From Sycon ciliatum (Eukaryota; Porifera; Calcarea; Leucosolenida; Sycettidae): a stretch of 64,000 nucleotides of DNA. Shown in pieces: positions 44,505 through 55,300 of this stretch; position 1 is the stretch's first letter; each line of letters starts with the position of its first letter. Below the pieces are notes generated by a model. It was not told where the DNA came from. It did not search any database and saw only the letters and a program-made list of their open reading frames with translations. Position numbers and translations under genes: made by a program. The DNA lies in contig NC_088643.1 in the NCBI RefSeq assembly GCF_964019385.1, positions 73,710,014-73,774,013 of the forward strand, read 5' to 3'.

Positions 44505-44553
44505 GTACCCCCGCGCCGGCCGCGCGGTGAAAGGATGACGTAATTGAATAAGG
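44505..44553 (-). repeat. Right terminal inverted repeat of the THAP-DDE transposon
   Basis: Its reverse complement begins CCTTATTCAATTACGTCATC and ends in GGCGCGGGGGTAC, matching the left end at 35365-35403 apart from internal drift. Confidence 0.7.
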
Positions 44554-45370
44554 TCTATTCATTGCTCGCTATTATCTACAAGTCCAATTCCAGTATGATG
44601 AAGTCAAGAGGCGATTTATCCAGCCAAGTAGAGGAACTTGGGATACGAAATCCAACAGAAATCATTAGGGTATTCTCAGTTCAGCCATTCACGAATGTAA
44701 TTGTTATTCTTCAACGCAAACTGAGTAATATTTGACCTTGAACAGGATGAAAAGAAGTTCATGCTCGGGGCAGAGTCCGCCATTCGCTCCAGAAGGTTAC
44801 TCACTACAGTCTTCTACGCCTAGGAAGTGGTGAACAAATATCTCGAGAGGTATTTAGGACATTCTTTGAAGTCAGTTTAGTTCTGAACGAATGCATTGTA
44901 ACTTTGCTGCAGTTTGCATGCATGATCCGGATTGATAATTCTCAGCGGTAAAAAAATTCAAATCTAGTTTTGTGCACTGGTTTCCGCGTTATGTGCACTC
45001 GTGGAATCTGCTCATGGCTTCAAAAAATGAGAATCCGTGAACAAGCGCAAAAAAATCAAGTGAAGAAGGCGAAAATGGCCGCTGCTGTCCGTGAGCAAAG
45101 TTGGATGTTTGGCGTCTTCTGTGACCTCCCTGGATCAGTTTCGAATTGTCCAACAAGTGGAAATCGCTTCAGGATACCATCCTGAAGCGGTGTGCTGAAG
45201 GACGATTTGTCCCTCTCTGGGTGCAACGGTCGATGCTAAAACAGCCGATTCTGAGATTTGGCTCACGGACTATAATTATTATTAGCTAATGTGAATTATT
45301 ATATGCACACACACACACACAAACAAATACAGTATGTGTGTGTGTGCGTGTGTGTGTCACAGTGTGTGTG
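44554..45370. other. No gene seen
   Basis: Short frames only. A hairpin (CGCTTCAGGATA / CATCCTGAAGCG) lies at about 45166-45190. Confidence 0.4.
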
Positions 45371-45372
45371 TG

Positions 45373-45512
45373 GGTTCAAGCGTCACAACTGCAATCGTGG
45401 TGCGAGACCATCTGCTGCTGAGAGAGCAGCTCTGCCCCTCAGCTGCCCACATTGTAAACGCAATTTCCGCCGGCAGCAGGACCTAGCCAGACATTCGCGG
45501 TTCTGCCTGTGA
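45373..45512 (+). pseudogene. LINE C-terminal zinc-finger remnant
   Basis: The frame reads GFKRHNCNRGARP, then CPHCKRNFRRQQDLARHSRFC and a stop. This parallels the last finger and the stop of the intact LINE at 35848-39791 (CQNCRRRFKRRNDLSRHQRSC). Everything upstream is lost in CA/GT repeats. Confidence 0.6.
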
Positions 45513-45579
45513 TCCGACTCCCGTTTTCTGGTCCCCTTTGCATAGGGATGACACTTGCCCATCTGGGCAGTCATGCTGC

Positions 45580-45760
<181 letters not shown>

Positions 45761-45761
<1 letters not shown>

Positions 45762-45888
45762 ACAGTGAACAGTCCTACCAACATACCGGCTAGCACAATT
45801 CCGCTAGCACAATACACTTCATACCCGTCTACACAACGATGCGTTCGTTCACGGTGTTGAAGGACGTCCTACCAACCCATCATTTAAG

Positions 45889-45954
<66 letters not shown>

Positions 45955-46085
45955 GTGTACAGTGAACAGTCCTACCAACATACCGGCTAGCACAATTCCG
46001 CTAGCACAATACACTTCATACCCGTCTACACAACGATGCGTTCGTTCACGGTGTTGAAGGACGTCCTACCAACCCATCATTTAAG
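45761..46085. repeat. 197-bp tandem duplication with GT linker
   Basis: TACAGTGAACAGTCCTACC begins at 45761 and 45958. Each copy is about 128 identical bases ending in CCATCATTTAAGT, and each is preceded by a GT tract. The duplication covers the start of the Penelope-like fragment, so MRSFTVLKDVLPTHH is encoded twice. Confidence 0.9.
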
Positions 46086-46146
46086 TCATGTAATCTACAA
46101 CTTTGAATGCCGGAATTGTGCTAGCCGGTATGTTGGTAGGACTGTT
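45965..46146. repeat. 36-bp inverted repeat inside the Penelope-like fragment
   Basis: Arm 45965-46000 (AACAGTCCTACCAACATACC…) is the exact reverse complement of arm 46111-46146, which lies inside the coding frame at the CRNCASRYVGRT codons. The first tandem copy at about 45768-45803 carries the same inverted word. Confidence 0.85.
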
Positions 46147-46887
46147 CAGCACCTGAGCGAACGCATCAAGCAACACACTCCTTTACACATTATCCCACGT
46201 AGCGCACAACTGGAGCGTCCCACGCGGGGAAGACCCCGTAAACAACCACTACCTCCGCCAACACAGGACCTAGCGTCTCACTCGACAAGTCCACCATTGG
46301 CTCCCGTGGCCATGACCAAGTCACTCCCTCCACCAGCGGAGGTGGATGTGGCTTTGGCGACGCCACGTGTGTTGCATGCAGACACGTTTGCATCAGCATC
46401 GCTTGCTGCATCACCGGCAGAGACGACAACAATACCTACCTCAATATCAACGAGACCCAGAAGAACAACTGCTAATTACACCATGACCTATTTCAGTACG
46501 GAAGTACCGAGCCAACGGAATACACAACAGGAACGTGAGACGAGGGATGGGAGGAGACGGGACCTGATTGCTCCGAGGCAGGAAGTCGTCGAGGAGGATT
46601 CGGCCAGTGAGTCCAGTGATTCCGGTGAGTGTGAGAGCGAGAATGATCGTGTGAGTAAGAGTGGGTGCGAGCGTGTGTTTTCTAGTAGGAAGTCATCAGT
46701 GTATAAGCATCTTGCATCTCGTCCTGATTGCTGTAAGGTTTATTCTGATTCTTCTTTTTCTGTTTTGTGCCGTGCTCGTCATGGTTATAAGTTGCAGTTG
46801 AGTGTGTTAGAAGCCGTTTGTCAACGTATTCATAAGCCTAATCTGTGTGTCCAGAAGGACAGCATTATTCGTTTGAAATTGTTTTAG
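46036..46887 (+). pseudogene. Penelope-like element fragment: GIY-YIG endonuclease end
   Basis: 283 codons. The first part reads VIYNFECRNCASRYVGRTVQ and then LSERIKQH. This matches the Cys-pair plus GIY-YIG-type nuclease at the C-terminus of Penelope-like pol, where the preceding KDVLPTHHLS is the usual linker from the reverse transcriptase. The RT itself is absent because a microsatellite lies upstream, so the copy is 5'-truncated. The remaining ~220 residues (Pro/Ser-rich, then acidic, then a Cys/His-containing tail) are not standard for the family; they could be flanking sequence read in frame. Confidence 0.65.
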
Positions 46888-47634
46888 TAGCAACTTGTTC
46901 TGTCTGTTTGGCTCTGGTTGGCCATGGTGTCATATCGTGTGTCACAGTATACTAGTAGTCCTTACAAGTTCGTTAAGTGCTTTCGCAGTTTTTCCTGTTA
47001 TTACCTTAGTGCTAGGATTATCATTTTCATAGGTGTTGTTTCTTCTCACTCCATTTCTCTTTATTAGTATCTTTCTGGATTGTTTTTCATTAGTACAACG
47101 TAGCTTCCTGAGGAGTGTTGTGCGAAATCTAGTTCGAAGTACAATTTTTTGTTCATCATTTCTTCCATATCACATTTTTTCTTTCTTCCATGTTCTTCAC
47201 TGCCTTCGTATACACTCGTTTTTTGAATACAATAAAAGCCTTTGGGAAAATGTCGGTTCAGCTCGTTCTGTTGATCGCAATTCTAAAACTATTGTCGCCT
47301 CGACGCCTATTTACAATCAGTAGTATAGTATTTGTGTATATTTCTCAAGGGCAGTCCCCACAGACCTATGGTCTCCATAATTGATTGCGATACGAAATTG
47401 ACTTGGTGAAGCAGCAAGTCGGACCCCCCGACCGATGCCGGAACTGAGTTCCAGCGGTCAGCGGGTAAATAAGAAAGAGAGGAATAACAAAATCGAGAGG
47501 AGGCTCGTGGCAGTACAAGTCCAAGCGAGACTTGAGACCTTGTGCAGGTGCGACGGCTACGTGCCTCGGAATTGGCACGAAGGCAGTGATTGAGGCTTGT
47601 GTAATGTTGTGGTAGCAGCAGAAATTGGGACCGA
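46888..47634. other. No gene seen
   Basis: T-rich sequence with an AATAAA at about 47230 and no supported frame. ACAGACCTATGGTCT at about 47360 recurs inverted at about 48919-48933. Confidence 0.4.
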
Positions 47635-47707
47635 TTTTGGCACCATCATTGGCATAATTCCAGCATAATGACATTATGCTGGAATTATGCCAATGATGGT
47701 GCCAAAA
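47635..47707. repeat. Perfect 35-bp palindrome with 3-base loop
   Basis: TTTTGGCACCATCATTGGC… (47635-47669) pairs perfectly with 47673-47707 around GAC. No T-run or neighbouring gene suggests a role. Confidence 0.9.
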
Positions 47708-47759
47708 ACGTTACATTTGGCGCTTTCGTCGATTACACGCATTTCGGTCAATTCTAGAA

Positions 47760-48071
47760 TACCGTATTATCTATAAGCACGGTCCTTTATTTTTCCAATG
47801 TACCTCCGCCCGGGCCCCGTGCTACTAATGGAGACGTTCCTTTATTGGAGACTGTTCCATTATTTCAACCTCATTTCAGAGGCATGTTGCCATGCCAAAT
47901 TCATGTATGACACACACATTTCAGGGGTTTTTCGCCGACACAGATAATGAATTTACACAGTGTGCTTATAATGGAGACTGAGCACTTTATATTTTGAATG
48001 CCGCCCCAAGGTGTTCTATTATTGGAGACGTGCTATTATTGGAGACTGTGCTTATAGAGACAATACGGTAA
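47760..48071. mobile_element. ~310-bp MITE with GGAGAC repeats
   Basis: The left end TACCGTATTATCTATAAGCAC and the right end (reverse complement TACCGTATTGTCTCTATAAG…) are inverted copies, with TA flanks. Inside, ATTATTGGAGAC-like words recur at least five times. No protein is encoded. Confidence 0.75.
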
Positions 48072-48298
48072 GTTATTGTTGATGCACAGTTCGATTACAC
48101 AAAAAGTGACAAATTCCGTCGTTAGAATTGATTTTATCCAATTCCGTCGAATCCGTCAATTCTGAAGAGAGGGCGGAATTTCTCTAATTCTGGCGCCAAA
48201 ATAATTGCACAGTCGGTGTGTTACCGGTCTGGTCATGACTCAAGCGCGCGAAGAGCCTCCCTGGCCGGCGTGTGCGCGATGGGTCCAAGCAAGAGTCC

Positions 48299-48706
48299 AT
48301 TATAGCAATAAAAACTGCTTTATGCAGTTTTCTAAAAAAGGTTATTGTGTTCTAGTCCATGGACCCCGTCTAAAAAGTAAGAAATTACCGAAATGTGATA
48401 GCTGAAAATTAAAATTTCACACAAAACCTCACAATAATCACAACACTTGAAAATCTGCTTTCAACTTGAACTTGTACTGCACCAACAATTGGCAACATGC
48501 ATGCATAGGAAAGAGGATCACGAGGGGAAAAGGTCTTCTACATGTAGCTTTTAATTCTGTGTGTGATTATTGTGAGGTTTTGTGTGAAATTTTAATTTTC
48601 AGCTATCACATTTCGGTAATTTCTTACTTTTTAGACGGGGTCCATGGACTAGAACACAATAACCTTTTTTAGAAAACTGCATAAAGCAGTTTTTATTGCT
48701 ATAATT
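48299..48706. repeat. 400-bp foldback inside the left terminal repeat
   Basis: ATTATAGCAATAAAAACTGC at the outer side and its reverse complement at the inner side bound ~145-bp arms. Each arm contains the same CTAGTCCATGGA and GTGATAGCTGAAAATT words. The same structure closes the right end. Confidence 0.85.
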
Positions 48707-49689
48707 TCTTTTGTTTTTTCTGTCACCAATCAATGGAATGTAAATCAATATGGAAATGATGGCCTTCACATCATATCAAGAGGTTTATGTACTCTTGATC
48801 ATATCAATACCGTATTATACGCATTGATGTGCAAGCCTTTTCTTGCAGAAAATGGCACTAGCATAATGCATGTTCTTCTGCGGGGGAACAGATTATTAAC
48901 CTTTCTAGGGGCTCCCGTAAGAAGACCATAGGTCTGTGGGAAACACCCTAGTAAAATAAATAACAATAATAACATGTGAGTAGTGGTGGTTATACTTTTT
49001 TTATACACAGGTCATTCTGTGCATGTTGCTGTTGCAGAATTTCATGACTCATAAATTTGTCTTGCCTTTCAGATTTCCCCACCCTCTATCAGATTTATTT
49101 GAGAAATGTAGCCATGCGCAAGGTGCGTGTCGCAGATGTTTTTGTTGATTCTTTGTTTATAATGGTTTATAATCATGGGTTATCGTGATAAGGTCATCCA
49201 GCATCATTATTGCACTGAAATCGTAATCCTGTTGATGTCGTTACAAGGTTTGGAAGTAGTTCAATGACTTCAAACTGTTAGTCCACGATTTTCTAAAACA
49301 ACACAGCAAAGGAGGAACAATAAACATGTATTAAAATGTAAACAAATACATTGCTGAGTCCGACACCTCGTTCCAACAACTACACTGATCCTGAGGATAA
49401 AAGGGTCAAGGCTATGGTTGGAGGTACTGATACTGAGAGATAAACAAGGCACTCCGTGATAATAAAATCTTACACATCTTTTGGTGAGTATGAATGATAT
49501 CCAGTCGAACCTCTTTAGGACGAACACCAAGGGACAGATGGTATTTATTCTGTGAGTTTGTCTTAACCTATTTTATAACCAGTGAATACAATTATTTCTC
49601 CAATAGACATACGAATAGATTTCTTCTTCAGCGAAAGATTCTAAGCCACACCGACTCATTGACTCGTCTCGTATGAACCAAAAGAGTCA

Positions 49690-49973
49690 CTAGAGAGGTT
49701 CTGCAAAACGAAAATGCGTACAAACTTTCGCTCTACATCATGAAGTGCGAAACCTCGCACGAACTTTCGCAACTTTGGACGAGAAACTTGCAGGGAACGC
49801 GAAATGAACTGTTGTAGGAAATTTCGTGAGATCGGGTCATGGCGTACGTGCACTTGGCCCGCGCAAACCACGAAAATGTGCAGAACGCAAAGTTCGTGCA
49901 AAAATTCGTACACACTTTCGCAAGGACTGTCGCGAAACTTCGTTCGAATTTTCGTTTTGCAGAACCTCTCTAC
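49690..49973. repeat. ~285-bp foldback inside the left terminal repeat
   Basis: TAGAGAGGTTCTGCAAAACG at the left pairs with CGTTTTGCAGAACCTCTCTA at the right; ACTTTCG and GCGAAA words alternate between. The matching copy in the right repeat spans about 56719-57004. Confidence 0.75.
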
Positions 49974-50884
49974 TGAAACAGCAACAGAGAAAGTACGATA
50001 CATGTACCGCACATTCTTGCAGGTACTACAGGTACTACAAACAGATTGAAGATCGTAATTCTTGCTTTGGCGGCACGAAACTTTATTTGGGGCAGCGCAA
50101 TCTCGGCGGTACTCACAAATCAAACAGCCCAGACTCGAGTAAACAAATCCAATCATACAAGTACGAGATTTTCACGAGACGAGACTGCACCCATTGGCTT
50201 GTTTCGTATGAAGCAAACAAGTTACTGAACCTCTCCACAATGGAGATTTTCCCTGATATGAGTATTTCGACAACACATCTAACATAAGCCTTACCGTCAA
50301 GAAGGTGAACTCGCGTTCTTCGCACACTGTAGGCAAGGGCAAAGAGATAAAAATGGATCTAAATCCGAATAAAATCAGCACACGTTTCCGTAAATGAAAG
50401 GGTGAGCATAAGCAAATGAATCGAAGGAAACTGGTCAACTCAGAGATCACCTGTGTCATTGAGTATTCTGTAAAAGGAGGCCTCGGCAGCGGAACAGCTA
50501 AATTTAGAAAGGAGATCCTGTCAGCTTTTCCATTATTTATTGCATTCCGCCCAAAATCAGCACACTTTTCGTAAATGAAAGAGTCAACACAAGCAAATGA
50601 ATCAAAGGGAACTGGTCAACTCACCTGTCATTGAGTAATATTCCGCGAAAGGAGGTCTCAGCAGCGCCGAAACGAAATAAGCCAGGCCAGGAGACGAAAT
50701 ATCCGAAACAGCTCATGCAAGAAGCAGTTCCAAAGAAGGAAGTTCCTCGTGCATGCACATCCGAAAAGGCAACAACAAAAAGTCTGCAATGCACACGCAT
50801 GCGGCCAGCCGGCCGCGCGATGGTAGGAGCCATGGAGTAGCTCCCCGGTCCAGGACCAGGTACCGAGCATCTTACGTAGATAAT

Positions 50885-51006
50885 CAAGCGAGGTACAGAG
50901 GGCTTGATGGCTGATCAAAGCCCAAGGGTCCAGCCCGAGGGCCGTAGGCCCAAGGGCTGGGCCCGAGGGCTTTGATCAGTCATCAAGCCCGACTGTACCT
51001 CGCTTG
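50885..51006. repeat. ~120-bp palindrome (CAAGCGAGGTAC…)
   Basis: CAAGCGAGGTACAG and CTGTACCTCGCTTG form the outer pair. Inner pairs are GGGCTTGATG with CATCAAGCCC and GATCAAAGCCC with GGGCTTTGATC, around a GC-rich core. It has no counterpart by the right repeat, so it is probably a later insertion with the 51-kb sequences. Confidence 0.8.
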
Positions 51007-51599
51007 AATATGCTTCAGACGATCCCCAACATTTTTTTTGATTTTGAATCAAACTCGCTTTATTCTTTGGGTGATCTCGAGTGTGGACAATGTCGGCCTT
51101 TCGTTTGGGATTTCAGAGCAGCCTGAAGTCTAAAGTGCATGTCGTTTTCGTCCCGTTCGTAAGTTTCACACAGAGATTACAGCAAAGGGAAAGTAATGTA
51201 AAACGTGTTTCGTGAGAAATTTCTCAGGACTCCGTGTCAAGAGCCAGACGTGGCTGAAGAGTCACGGAAGTATTTTCACTTCCACCACACACGCCTTGCT
51301 CACGCTGCATACTGCTGAGAGTTCTGCGGTGCTGGAGCTAGATTTCCAACTCCACAAGTTGAGAGCCACCGGATCCCCGACCACCACCCCTATCGGTTTC
51401 TTGTTCTTATAGCCAGATCACCTTGAAAAGACTGAGATTGGGCATGATCAGGGCTTTGATGGTTTTGTCGTACAGTTGCCAATGGCAGCGGGCTTTGATG
51501 GTTTTCTCGTACAGGTTGTCAATGACAGCGGGCTTTGATGGAATATCAAAGCCCGCTCTCCGAGGCTGCTGATTGGTCGTAACCTAGCAAAGAGCACGT

Positions 51600-51880
51600 G
51601 GGTCGTTTGAAGTAGAAATCTACGTAGCTACGTAGACAACGTGTCTGAATAGCGGTGTCGTTAGGTAGCGCCATGTGAACACAATAATAGAAAAGCTGAC
51701 AGGATCGCTTTTCTAAATAAACTGTTTATTTAGAAAAGCGATCCTGTCAGCTTTTCTATTATTGTGTTCACATGGCAAGAAAAACGACACCGCTATGCTA
51801 CGTAAGTTTCTACGTAAGGTGCTCGGTATTTCACTTAGGCTACGTAAGTCTCTACACGGCTGTTACGTAGATCACAAAAT
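51600..51880 (+). promoter_or_regulatory. Cluster of TACGTA words upstream of the RAG1-like gene
   Basis: CTACGTAGCTACGTAG, then CTACGTAAG twice, TCTACGTAAGG and TTACGTAGATC fall within 280 bases. TACGTAGA and TACGTAAGG also mark the inner edges of the terminal repeats (about 50875 and 55709). They could be promoter elements or transposase binding sites; neither is shown. Confidence 0.4.
51651..51794. repeat. ~140-bp nearly perfect palindrome upstream of the RAG1-like gene
   Basis: AGCGGTGTCGTT (51651) pairs with AACGACACCGCT (ends 51794). The inner 51671-51775 is a perfect hairpin centred at 51722 that carries GATCCTGTCAGCTTTTC. That word also occurs inside both terminal repeats (about 50516 and 56070). 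Confidence 0.85.
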
Positions 51881-52336
51881 CGGACATTCAAAATGGCGTC
51901 ATTTTTTTGAAACTTTTTGAATTTTTGAACGCGACGGCCCCCAGAGAATAGCTGAGAATTGCATTTTTCACGTTGGTATCCAGGCTATTTTGGCTCCCAT
52001 CGTCTCCCATCGACACGGTTTACCATACAACCGCGATTTTCGTCCAGGGGAAGCTTCAAGGAACGCATTGATGCCTTTTGGATCGTCTTTCCCAAGAGGC
52101 GACAGGTTTCTGTCGCCATGTCGCCTCCACGTCCTTTGTTCTTTCGATTCCCAAAACTGCTCTACTTTCATTGCTGCCTACATCCCGGCTCCGAGTTTTC
52201 GCAGCTGCTTGCTGTGTTTTTGGTGGCCCTAGAGACCTTCTATAGCTCGAAAATCGCGCTCTTGTCCCAGATCGTGCAAAGGAAGTCTCGATCGCGCATC
52301 GACATTTTAGCCTTGTTTGTTGGTTTCTGCTCTGCG

Positions 52337-55300
52337 ATGGAGCACCACTCGAGTATTCTTGAATCCGTGTGTCGCATTGGTGGGCAAAAACTTGCCAGTG
52401 CTAGTCACAAAACTCCATATCCGGTGAAGAATTATGTTGAAGAGATCGCCAAAGTTTTTAAAATTGATGTTTCCAAAGATTCCCCTGACGTGCATCCCCA
52501 GTACATGTGCTCACTTTGTCAATTTGCTATTGCACGTTCAATGAGAGATGACACATATAAGTATTGTAGTGGGGGCTGCAATGGCCCAGTTACATGGCAA
52601 CCACATACGAGATCTAACTGTGCCGTATGTAAGAGTGATGCTGTACGAGCCAAGGGCGGCCGTCCACCGAAACGGAAAGCCGTCAGTGAACTGCGTGGCC
52701 AAGCGGCAAAACGACAGACATCAACGGCATCAACATCAGCAGAACTGCCAGAAGGCAGTCCTAGCTCTCAGCAAAGACGCACCAGCAGCAGTAGCAGCGG
52801 TGACACCAACACAGTAGCACACACCACTGATAGTCAAACATCCGCAGTTACTTTGGACGAGATTTCGGCGCACGCAGCGCCTATGTATCGGGCTGAAGCA
52901 GCATTAGAGAAAGAGCGGTTTATTGACAGTGGAGCTGTGCAGGAATGCATGATATGTTTGCAAGTGGTAAATGGAGCAGTTCAAGCCAAATGCTGTGAAA
53001 ATATATTCTGCTCAACATGCGTGCACACGTGGATGAAGAGTCACAATACATGTCCAGTATGCAGACAGCCAATGGCACTGGCGACACTGCAGAAGCCATG
53101 CAAGCTAGTGTGCAATATGGTTAGCAAGTGGGGTGTACATTGTGACTTCCATGAACCAGCATTGTCAGGTTGCCCCGCAACCGTTCGCCTCCATGAATTA
53201 CGAGGTCATGTCACATCATGTCCGTTCAATCCATCCACATCCTCAGGAACGCCCATTCGTACTGCAACCAAAGCTGCAACAGTGGAGGAGATCTTAGCAG
53301 CGTCACCATCAAAGCTACGGGGCGATGTGAGTGACAGACTGACCTGTCACCTTGTGTCCGCCAAAGCAGAAGATGGGAGGCTGGAAGTGAAAACCAGCAG
53401 CCAAGGAAGACCGCAAGTTTTCATGCGAACAACAGTTGGCAGCAAGCAGCCGGAGGAGGCATCAGCCAGGACGCTGAAACGACGGTCACTGGAAATGGAG
53501 CGCATCACAGAGACAGTTTGCACCACAGCAGATGCAACACGGCATGGCGTTGCTGGACTTGGCGCTACCAGCATCAAACCACCTTCAGGCACTGCCCTTG
53601 CCATCAAGGCCGATCTAAGCCTTCCTTGGGCGCAACTCCGGAAGCTGCGCAGATGGCTCCGCTCCTTCGGAGTTCAGCTTGAATCGGAGAGAAGCATTCG
53701 CTCATTCATCGCCACCACCTTGCCGAAATACACAGTGAAGCAGCTCCCCTTTGTCAAGCGGACTGGCGAGTTGTCACTTGCTGCAGCTGTCTACTTTCCA
53801 AACCTAACCGACATCATTATCCACTACCTCGACATACTTGACAGCGGCAGTAAGCTGACATGGCATGATGGCGCCATCCCAGAAACGGAGATATGGGTCA
53901 AGCTGGGCGGTGACCATGGTAAGACATCATTTAAATTCGTGATGCAAATCGCCAACACCATGCATCCAAACTCACTCGCCAACACTGTGCCAATCTGCGT
54001 GTTTGCAGAGAAGGACTTGCCGGCAAACCTGGAAACTGCACTCTCAATGTATCGGAACCAAATTGCAGAGCTACAGGGCCAGAAATGGAAAGGCAAGACC
54101 ATTGTGCCTTATCTGTTTGGTGATTACGAGTACCAAACCATGAACTACGGCTTGTCGGGTTCCAGTGGCGTAAGGCCTTGCCTCCATTGCTTGTGCACGA
54201 AGAAAGACATGCAGGTCCCACCAGCGAACCGCGACGTACAGTATGGAGCACGGTCCTTAGAGAAGATGGCGGAGGACTATGCACAGTTTACTAGCGCAGG
54301 TGCTCTGCTGTCAAAGGCAAAGCTGTATAACAACACCATCCGACCAGTCCTATTGCCAGTGCCCGTTGCGCGCGCCATCATTCCAGTGCTGCACCTGGAC
54401 CTCGGTGTATTCCCGTGGATCTTTGATGTATTCACACGCGAGGTCCGTCTTCTGGACATGCAGCTTGCAGAACAATGCGACGCTGAAGAGCAAGACAGTG
54501 GACGGTTTAGAGCCTTGTCAACTGCAAATCACAAGTTGTCTGGCTGCAAAACAGCGTTCTCGGAAGCAACAGCGAAAGCCACCGCTCTGGAGAATCATCT
54601 GCACTTCATCGTCTTGTTTGGCCAGCAACAGGGCATGGCGATAGAAGCACTCGCAGGCGTGCTACAACGGGAGGTTGAGCAAGCACAGGCCGACACAGAG
54701 CAGTGTAGCTCGCAGCTGAAGATTGCTGAAGCCGAACTGGCCAAGTTGCGCCGCAGCAAGGATGTTCTCGGCCCGTGCGAAGCGTCCATAGAGCCAGTAC
54801 TGCAGAAGAACATTATCCATCGGCAGGCCTATCACGGCGGTGCTTTTGTAGGGAACCATATCCACCGTGCCCTCAAGCCCGCCGTGATCACAGCTATCAC
54901 TGAGGCCCCAGCAATTGTCATTGGAGATCGGTGCCCAGCTCTGCAGAATGACGCTCAAGTAGTCAGTGAGCGGTACAAGTCCCTGTTCAGCCAGTACGCA
55001 GCGTGCAGATCTTCCTTCAGCCATTGCAACAAATGTGGAGAGGAGGAACTGCAGCAATTGGAGCTCTCCATTGCCTCGTTCTTACAGAAATGTCGGAGCG
55101 AGGTGGTGGAGAGAGGCTTAGGTCACATCACTCCAAAGCTGCACCTCCTTGAGGAACACACTGTGCCGCTGATGCGGAGAGTGCACGTCGGGCTTGGTCT
55201 ACTGTCGGAACAGGGCGCGGAAGGAATTCACGCCGAGTTCAACCTGCTCGAGAAGAGATACGGTTCCATTCCCGGCGAGCTTGAGCGCCTGCATGCTGTT

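Larger units (their letters stand above)
35365..44553. mobile_element. Two-gene DNA transposon (ISL2EU/Harbinger-like) with SAP-SWIM-C19 partner gene
   Basis: The ends match as inverted repeats. The left runs 35365-35403 (CCTTATTCA, ATTACGTCATC, then CGCGCCGGGGGTA). The right is the reverse complement of 44505-44553 (CCTTATTCA, ATTACGTCATC, then GGCGCGGGGGTAC). If the true terminus is CTTATTCA, a GTC lies next to both ends as a possible target duplication. Between them are two convergent genes: a SAP-SWIM-C19-like protein (+) and a THAP-DDE_Tnp_4 transposase (-). The length is about 9.2 kb, or about 5.2 kb without the later LINE insertion at 35848-39791. Two-gene ISL2EU-type elements are known to pair a THAP transposase with an accessory protein; the protease-like partner here is the unusual part. 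Confidence 0.75.
48279..50880 (+). repeat. Left long terminal inverted repeat of the RAG1-like element
   Basis: Its inner end is TACCGAGCATCTTACGTAGA. It contains a 400-bp foldback at 48299-48706 and a second foldback at about 49690-49973. Relative to the right copy it has a few insertions. Confidence 0.85.

Noticed and set aside
51959-52336. Extension of the RAG1-like protein upstream of 52337
   Set aside because: The frame is open, but the residues show no family pattern and the RAG1-type similarity starts just after the ATG at 52337. It is more likely 5' UTR.
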